Below the pieces are notes generated by a model, which was not told the DNA's origin, searched no databases, and worked only from the letters and a program-made list of their open reading frames with translations. From Baylisascaris procyonis (Eukaryota > Nematoda > Chromadorea > Rhabditida > Ascarididae), in NCBI GenBank assembly GCA_037389465.1, contig JAZARR010000212.1, positions 6,905,001 to 6,969,000 on the forward strand: a DNA stretch of 64,000 bases. The letters run 5' to 3'. Below, piece by piece: positions 56,123-64,000 of the stretch; position 1 is the stretch's first letter; the number at the start of each line of letters is the position of its first letter. A program made the translations under genes and the position numbers.

Positions 56123-59100
56123 CATCACTGGCCATTCAGCCGCACGAACAAATATACATGAATCAGCACAAAACCGAACTGCTCCAAGAACGTTTGCAGC
56201 CTCGAGATGCTCATTTTAAAATTCATTTGGACGCATAAGAAGAAAATAGCATACTCTCATGTAGAGCGTTTTCTTTTTTATGTTGGCCAACATTCTCATA
56301 TAGAATTGCCACTCTTATCAGTACATGTTTTGTCTGTGTGAATATGTTCTTTGCAAATACGTACCACCTTGTTGCACTTAAAAGTTTTCTCTCACCATAC
56401 GGCACTATTGCGTTATTGTTTGACAAATTCATTCTTATTCTTTTTTATTGAACAAGCTTCGTTTCGAATGAACAGAGATGTTTAGAATGAGGTGAAGCCT
56501 GTTGTAACACAAAATCTTTCAAATATTCGGTTCACCTCAATTATTTGCATCTATCGACTAAACGATATCCTCTAATTTATGATTTTGTTTTAAGGAAAAT
56601 CTAGCGGTTCATTAAAACCGTTTATAATATCTCATAGTTATAAGCGGACTATTGGTTCTTACAATTGAAAATATAATCTATTGATATTGGCCGCTGTATT
56701 CATTCATCATTCACATAAAGTAAATGTTTATTCGCTCATTATCTTCTAATAATTTGTTCATACAGAAGCATTCTACGTTGAATATATCTACACGAGCAAT
56801 CTCTGTGAAAAATGTGGCATTGCATTTTGTAAATATCGCATGCTATTTTTCACTCACATTTGCAAAGATCTCATATCGAATGCGAATACATTTCGAGGAT
56901 ATCAAATTCGAAAAAAACTGCAATAGCGAAAAGAAATATTAAGCATTAAGTGTCTGCAATATTGGATGCGAGAATTTGAACAAATCCGTTAACAATTTAT
57001 TGAAAAAGCTTGAAGCAAAGTTAAGCATTATAGCAATATGTTTCGAAAAAAATGCCCTTACTTAGATTTGTCATGAGGTGAGTGTGGATTGGGTGGTAAC
57101 ATTTTGAGTGAGCCGTTTTTCGACTCACACAAACAAAGAATGCGCATGCTTTCCTTCTTTTTTGCCGTTTACATCAGCATTCTAAACTGGATTCGCGATA
57201 CGATGTCGACGTAAATGGTTCGGCGCCTTCTAGTGAAATCGAATGATGCGATTTTCATTGCCTTTTCACCAATGGCAACAATTCAATTCACCGTTGCAGT
57301 ATGCACTGCACAAATAATGAAAGGTTGCTGCGCTGCATCAATTATTTGAATACACGGAATGATTGACAAACAATAACCTTGTCCGTTAGCAGAGAAAGGA
57401 ATAAGCTAAACGATTAGTACGAAATAAAAGAGTATATATGAATTCGTGAAATTTTTATGGTTTATAGAAATTTTTTTTACAACTAGAAATAATATATGGC
57501 AGACCAATAAGACAAATTAGAATATAAATGCATAATAGCAGGCCATGTAGACGAAATACATTCGAAAATTGAAGGTTTCTTTGAGCCTTCTTTCTTCCTA
57601 GCCAAAAGCACAGGCGAATAGTTGGGAGGGAGGAGGTAGGAGGTAGTGCTTAATTCATAATGAGGATTCTATGTCTCAATTACGGTTTCAGCTTGCACTA
57701 AAATGAGGGTTCTAATCGAAACGATTCCAACAAGATGCTGCTATAACCTGAGAAATAAAGTGAGAATTGCTCAAACAGTTTTAACCTTCAATAAGGGTCG
57801 AAGGGAGTGTACATTTTAGAAAAATTCCCACATGATCAGCTGCCGTGTATTTTTTGGAAGCTGCAGGGATATGTATAAAACAGTCATGTTTTAAAATGCC
57901 CTTGTGAGCAAATGTCTTGCTAGAGGCTGAATATTTTCATTTTCTATAAAACATAATTTTCTTCATCCAAGGGTTAAAAAAACCCTATTTATTGGATCTG
58001 CCAGCTCTATAAACGTTTATAAGGACAATCTCGCGACACAGTGAAAGGACCCATTCCTTTCCAAATGATCCGATTCTCTAAGTCAGGATTGTCAGGATTT
58101 TCGGTGCCTTCTTGTTAGAATTCCTCCATTCGTGAAACTTAGCGGCATATGACGATCAGGCATTTTACGACCTGCTGACCTCACGATTAGGTCAGCAGGC
58201 ACTTCCTTCCGAAACCTGACCCCACGACTATACGGAGAGATCAGAAAAACCAATTCCTCTTATTGCCTGACTATCCCAGGACGCCTTGCAATGAACTTGT
58301 GAATCTTATTTAAAGCAATCTCATTCGAATCTTTCATGCGAAAAAAATTTCTTTTCTCTAGCACGATTTGAGTTTGGGCAGCTTCAAAAATGGCGATTAT
58401 TGGAAAGGTTTCAATTGGCAGGCTTGTGGGACAAGGAAGTGGGCCTGGTATGCGTCTATCCTATAAATTTCGTTAAAGTCGACGAAATCGATCTTTAAAT
58501 CGAATTGTGCAGTCCACTAGACATGAAACAAAGCAAAAAGCAAGAGAAGCTAAAAAACGAAAAAAATCGGAATTCATAATATTTGGCATGATATGTGATG
58601 TTCATCTAACCATTCTGCTCTATTTGACGATCCACAGTTAGGGACTTCCGAGGAGGGAGCGATGAAAATGTTTTTCTTTCCATCCGGTTCATAAAAAGAT
58701 TCACTCTACAAGCTTTTCATCTTTTTCATCGACAATCATGGATATGTAATGTTGATTGAATAAAAAAATCGCCTTAGAAATTGCAGTTCTTCAGACCGAA
58801 ACAAACTCGGAGATATCCTGAGAATCGGAGGTAAAACAGCTTTAACGCAGGAACGCTCATACACACGTACACAGCTTTTGCCTAATGATTCAAGATCATT
58901 TCTCTACGGTCACAGGAGATTTGAAAAAAAACCTGAACTTTAAAGAAATTCCATAAAGAAATAAATTGCATATGATAAAAGAGACAAAGTAAAGAACTTA
59001 ACCTAATACGGTTGAGATGATTGCACTTTTTGTGCCCTTTGTTCATAAAAAAAGTCGCGTTGTACAAGTTTATTTGATTGTCTGTTTCATTGGGCTTCAG

Positions 59101-59700
59101 TCTCCGTCAAAGTGGGCATTTATGTAGGTTTGATTCGATAATTTCCTCAACGATTCATAAAAAGCAAGAAATGTGAATAAGCTTGAAGGGTCTTCTTGCT
59201 GTTGCTTCTTCATATACTCTTATAGGAAAAATAGAAAAAAATGACAGAAAGAGGATGTTAGAAATATTGAAATTGTTTGGACTCTCCAAAAATGCGAAAT
59301 CGATTGATAAGAGCGCTATTCGTTAGGCGCCGTCACAATGTCATCAGAAAGCGACGTTCTCCTGTCGCAGAGAGGCGGTGACCAATAATTCAAAAGAGAT
59401 GACCACCACTTTAAATCTTTTATTCGAAAGAAACGAAATTTGCTTAGCTCACCTTTTACGATGGTTTTTTGATGGTCCATTCGTGGATAGAGTGATGCGA
59501 AGTGAAGGGTGCTTCAGTGCTTCAACAAGCCTCATGAGGGTGATGCTGATCTTTTGATACGTTTGCAGGGATCAGGAAACTAATTGTAATGCAATAGAAT
59601 ATTAATACATGTCAAACAATATATCTGTGGCTGCATGAGGTATAACGAAGTCCACCTCAACGTGAATTGAATATTCCTGGTAACGGACGGAAACCAAAAG
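56123..59700. other. No recognisable gene
   Basis: The sequence is AT-rich, without convincing exons on either strand. The only structured element noted is the inverted repeat at 58171-58199. Confidence 0.5.
58171..58199. repeat. Perfect 11-bp inverted repeat with a 7-nt loop
   Basis: CCTGCTGACCT at 58171-58181 is the exact reverse complement of AGGTCAGCAGG at 58189-58199, around the loop CACGATT. The arms are GC-richer than the surroundings. Confidence 0.93.
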
Positions 59701-59887
59701 GTGATCATTGGCGAGCGAGACGGCGTCAATAATTGGAGAAGCGCGACAACTGGGCTGGTCGCAAATGCGAGTTCAGTGGTCGGAAGCGTCAACTCCAGCG
59801 GTGATCATGGTTGGATTAACGCCAATCGGCCAAGGAGACAAAGCGACGGTGGATCAAGAGAACGCCACGCGTCAACTGGGAGCTGAC

Positions 59888-59989
59888 GGTAGACATTTGG
59901 TAGACACTGGTAGACATTTCATAAACAGTGGTAGACATTTCAGCATATTAAAAAAGTTTCATGCATTTAAATAAAAAAGTTTCATGCAT
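59888..59989. repeat. Short tandem and direct repeats
   Basis: GGTAGACA(T/C)T occurs at 59888, 59899, 59909 and 59930, three copies back to back and the fourth 10 bp further on. A second direct repeat, AAAAAAGTTTCATGCAT, occurs at 59950-59966 and 59973-59989. The open frames through this GC-richer segment (59701-59974) are therefore suspect. Confidence 0.75.
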
Positions 59990-60971
59990 GCAACGGATCA
60001 AGGAAAAGGGGTCGGTGAGGCCAAATGAGGCTGTTGTACAAGTTAAAATTTGAGGCGTCATCCCACATATTCTGTTATTCGTTAGAAAGTTATAAAACTG
60101 GCTAATTAGATGAAAAAAGTTTTTCGTTTTCCTTCATTTAACAAATTTTTCTAGTTGTTTTCTCAAATGAAGTCTTCTTCCACAATCTATTCCTATTCTC
60201 TAGGCCGGTGATCACTGCACCATGAAAACTTTGGTAGAGGCACATGCAGTTCCATCTTTTGGAGGATTGAGTGATCCGATCTTCACCAAAGGATGCAGAA
60301 ATTCAAGGAGAGAAATCACAAATATCAAATACGCGTAGTCGAGCTAAATGACGATTAGATGAAAATTTTGATGCAAACAGCGCTTGAAATTTCCGAATAA
60401 AAAATCCGATGAACGAACGTACGAGGGAAAAAATAATTTTAGACGCAAAAAAAAAAAAAAATTGTGAATTCATTTGATGACTTTTTAGTCACCTAGCCGA
60501 TTATTGCCCACCTTCACTTTGCAACCGATACTGCCGATCTGCGCCTCAACATTGCGTTCGAAAAGGGTACAAAGCAGTATCCGTTTCTTATGTTCGCAAC
60601 TATCAAAAAACTAGAGACAAAATTAGGTCCCCTTTGTGAAAGTTTAAAAAAAAACTCGACTTTTGAATAGGAAGATGCCAAGGAAGTTCGTCACAAAAAT
60701 TTTTGCAAAATGTCCTACTCTTAAAGGGTTTTTCCATAACTTTGCCATAGACACTATTCACGCAGTTCTTTTAAAAGCGACAGTTCGCTTCCCAAACGTT
60801 TTCGTCTAGTGTGAAACTGTTCCCTTCTTCAGCACTTCGCTAGACGCAAACTGCTTCTCATATGCTGTAGTGTGTTAGTTTAGTGTCATGGAGATCTTTT
60901 ATGGATGCCTGCAAGTAATTATACAACAGAGCAATGTACACTGCTTATGCCAGTCGTCTGTACTTTATGTG

Positions 60972-60999
60972 GCTTTCCTAATGCAACGATTAGGAAAGC
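60972..60999. repeat. Perfect 11-bp inverted repeat with a 6-nt loop
   Basis: GCTTTCCTAAT (60972-60982) pairs exactly with ATTAGGAAAGC (60989-60999) around GCAACG. No gene end is next to it. Confidence 0.92.
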
Positions 61000-62668
61000 A
61001 TAAAACAAAGAAGGACTCAACTTCTTTGCACGAGAGCAAGTAGGAAAAGCACATCCGCCGATACTGTTGGAAGGATAGATACATCGATCTCGCCAACAGG
61101 ATAAAAGTTTCAACCTTTTTTTAAATCGGCTGCCGGCGCATCGACCTTCAGGAACTCAACCCCTCTCGAGTCGGTGATCTTATCACTCTTGAAGTTAAGT
61201 TTCTATTCTCTCTCCTGCCTCATTCGATCCCTCCACTGCATTAGTGCTGCAGGGTTAACGGTTAAGAGGTTGATATTCGAAACCAAGATGCACTCCTCAG
61301 AGGCAAGCATATAATCATTTCAGTTCAGTTACATCAGACGTGGTGGAGAATCTAAAATGAACATCTGCTATGCTAGATGGAATTAAAGAGTTTTAGCACT
61401 AGATATGCTGACACCAAAGATATAATAATGCCAATTCCGGCTTTTGCTAACGGCTAATTCGACAGCACTTTTTTCAACAGCTTTAACCACCTTGACGCGT
61501 TAGTATTCCCCTGCCAGGACCAAGGATTACAGTATGTAATATTCTCGTCGAAATTTTTTCGATACCTGTGATACCATAGGAATACCTCTTCACCGCGCAG
61601 GTTTCATGCTCTTCCCCTCCGGTATACGACACAGAACAGCGAGGGGCCCTTTTCCCAAGGTTATAATTAGTAACAAATAATTCTAACAAAGCTAATAACG
61701 CATACATTCAGTATCTAGGTATTATTTATTGCACAGAAGGTTGTTGCTTTCGTAAGCATGGAAAAATGTGGACCGATTTCTTGCCGCTGTGCGTGTACAC
61801 TCATTGTCACGCGAACTTTCTACTAGCAAAAATCACGAAGTAGGGAAACACGCCACTTTCTGCGTAACTTTCAACTCTTCAATAATTGACTCATAAACTG
61901 ATTTTGCGTCCATGGATTTGGCGTGGTGTTTACTTGGAAGTGTACTTTTGCCTACACACCTCGGTATTTGCAGCTCATGTGAAAAATTTACTTGCTTTTG
62001 AATTGTGGCAATGCCTTCAAAATCTGCATGTCTTCACGTGTATCTTCTTGCTTCGATAGATTGAGTTCAAATTGATAGGACGTCCGTGTGATGTGACGAC
62101 TGTTTGAAGGGAATCCGGAAAAGTTTTACGATGTGAAATCGACTTGCCTTTTGGACGCCATCACCTTTTTTTTACTTCGATTGATTGGAGCAAAACTCTA
62201 CAAATATAAAAGTTTGGTTTTAAAAAAATGATAACTTGCATGTTCAATTTTTTTCAGAATAGAAGAGTGCTGATATTCAGCTGGGTGAAACCATTGCTTC
62301 TTTGCTTTCAGTAATTCTCTTCTGGGTTATCATGCATATTCCTTCATGGCATCATTCGACCCAGCTCGAGGAGATAAATCCAATCCTATAAACTATGAAT
62401 GTGTACGATCATGATTTTGTCCTCCGGCAACGCTTCACTTTTCAGCCAAATTGTAAGCATTTTGCGCCCGCAGGCTGAGCCAATCGTATTAAGAGGAGAA
62501 TGGATTGCTTTGATGGGGTGTAAGTATGAGGCCGTGATCGGCGCTGGGTGAGAACAAGATAAGTTTTTTGCTCCCTACCGAAAGGACATTTTTGAGTAAA
62601 AAAATTGAATAATTTACATTTATCGAAAAGAATTTGCAGCACTGACAGCGGAGAGATTAATGGATTAG

Positions 62669-62788
62669 ACCTTCTATGTGGCCAACACTGGTACAGTCGA
62701 CTGCATCGATGATTCCTTTCAGGAACGGCTCAGCAGATTCCAATGGAAGTCGATGAAGATGCTGCTCGTGCGTGACAGGAGGCACTAA
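62669..62788. other. Coding-like segment, strand undecided
   Basis: On the plus strand an AG acceptor at 62668 opens a 39-codon frame to a stop (contains TGTVDCIDDSFQERLSRFQW). On the minus strand 62784-62671 is an equally good exon with acceptor CCCATTTAG and donor GAAG|GTCTAA (contains LESAEPFLKGIIDAVDCTS). GC content is above its surroundings. A real exon on one strand with an open antisense is likely, but I recognise neither peptide. Confidence 0.3.
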
Positions 62789-63049
62789 ATGGGGTAAACA
62801 CAAATTTTTCTCACACTGTTCTCGTGTAGAAGGATTCACCGATGCTGGAAATAATTCTCATCTTCAACCGTATGGCGATAAAAGCAGAAGGCTTGCTGTC
62901 AACCTTACGGCTGAAGTAAAACATACTACTCAATACACCCTTGTAGCGGAAGGGGGAATTACAAGCTACTGACTTCCCTTTTTGGCAATAATCCCAAGTA
63001 CTTCCGAAAGTGAAATCATCACTAACAATAGAAATATTAGCTCAAATTA

Positions 63050-63740
63050 GTAGTGCCGGAAGTAGTATTCTACTGTGGTTAGTGGCTGTAAATAGTAGTG
63101 ATATTTAATGAAGACTTTCTACTATTGTTCATGATACCGCTTACTGATCTAACATGTTGGTAATTTGTAGCAGTAGCAATATGCATATGTGATTAACTTA
63201 TTTTGTGACAAAGTTAATTTTAGCCCAGATTTATCAATTACTTAAAAAGGTGTTAATCACCTACTCACATCACTTCGTCTCGGTGAAGTCGGACAGAGCT
63301 GCTGGGATCAAGGTGGCATTAATAATAGTAATTTCATTACTGATAATTGATCACGGTCAAATACAAGTACTACCAATTAATGCTACCGATGCTAATTAAC
63401 ATCGATTAGTAAAACTTAGTAGTAATACTACTACTCGTTACTAATAGTGTTACTAGTAGTATAAAGGTAATGTTGGATATAGCGGCAGGTAAAAGAGATT
63501 GAAAGAGGTGATAGTATGAAGTAATAGTAATGGTGAAGGTAGTAACAGTAGCACTAGTAGTAATAATAGTAGTATTGGTGGGGGTAGTGAAAGTAAAAGC
63601 AGTGTAATTTTCATTACAGGTGGCAACAAGCAGCAAAGACAGTAGTATTAAACACTATTGATTGTAAGTAGTGCAAAAACATCACTAGCTAGCACCACCA
63701 CAGGGGCAATAAATGGTAATAAATTTAGCAGTAGGTAATG
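63050..63740. repeat. Degenerate AGT/AAT-type microsatellite tract
   Basis: The stretch is dense in TAGTAG, AGTAAT, AGTAGT and ACTACT words on the plus strand, most clearly at 63410-63660, without a clean repeating unit. It looks like an old, mutated trinucleotide array. Thr-rich open frames on the minus strand come from it. Confidence 0.75.
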
Positions 63741-64000
63741 CTAACAACACCTATAAATCCATCTTTTTGCCATTTCTGTTACTGCAAAATACCAATATTG
63801 AAGTTGTTTCAATCGAGCAATTCCAAGAGTTCCTCGGCGAAGAAAGGGAAAGTAGATCGCCGAGATGCCGCTCCGATTTTTCGCAACATCAGTGATGTCA
63901 TCGGGTTTCTCTCGACACTTTTCATTCAACCCACCTCGTCCCTCAGTTATAAGTAGCTGTGCTCACGACCTTAGGCTAAAGTTTTACGCATTACCCGTCC

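Overview
The window looks like nuclear DNA of a nematode, probably a strongylid-type clade V worm such as a hookworm (inferred). It is AT-rich and gene-poor. It has short exons (about 50-280 bp) in introns of about 0.1-1.7 kb, nematode-type splice acceptors (TTTCAG/TTTTAG), AG|GTAAGT-like donors, and many simple-sequence arrays. I saw no bacterial operon, CRISPR array, rRNA or tRNA.

Two genes could be rebuilt exon by exon, both complete and both on the minus strand. The first (32277 down to 23730, 8 exons, about 406 aa) encodes an FKBP8/FKBP38-like protein: an acidic N-terminus, one FKBP-type domain, a TPR region and a C-terminal membrane anchor. The second (18267 down to 4561, 20 exons, 882 aa) encodes exocyst subunit Sec5/EXOC2, with its N-terminal IPT/TIG domain and an alignment that holds to the last exon. 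Every exon junction in both is phase-consistent. They lie head-to-tail, 5.5 kb apart, which is long for a co-transcribed nematode operon. They act in different places: Sec5 in tethering exocytic vesicles at the plasma membrane, FKBP8-like proteins on mitochondrial/ER membranes. I infer no shared pathway.

Layout. 1-1804: an AAT-repeat satellite with a 22-bp higher-order period. 1801-1887: three copies of a 29-bp unit. 1888-4560: sec-5 downstream region. 4561-18267: sec-5. 18268-23729: intergenic, with a (TA)n array, a 19-G run and degenerate repeats. 23730-32277: the FKBP8-like gene. 32278-64000: about 32 kb with no gene I can name. It holds a CA/CpG-rich block (39.54-39.84 kb), a perfect 15-bp hairpin (43505-43538), a CpG-rich patch (44.03-44.17 kb) followed by a chain of phase-compatible candidate plus-strand exons (44.24-47.27 kb), isolated candidate exons at 50.2, 53.0, 56.0 and 62.7 kb, and a degenerate AGT-type tract at the right end. 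Calls in this last 32 kb are low confidence.
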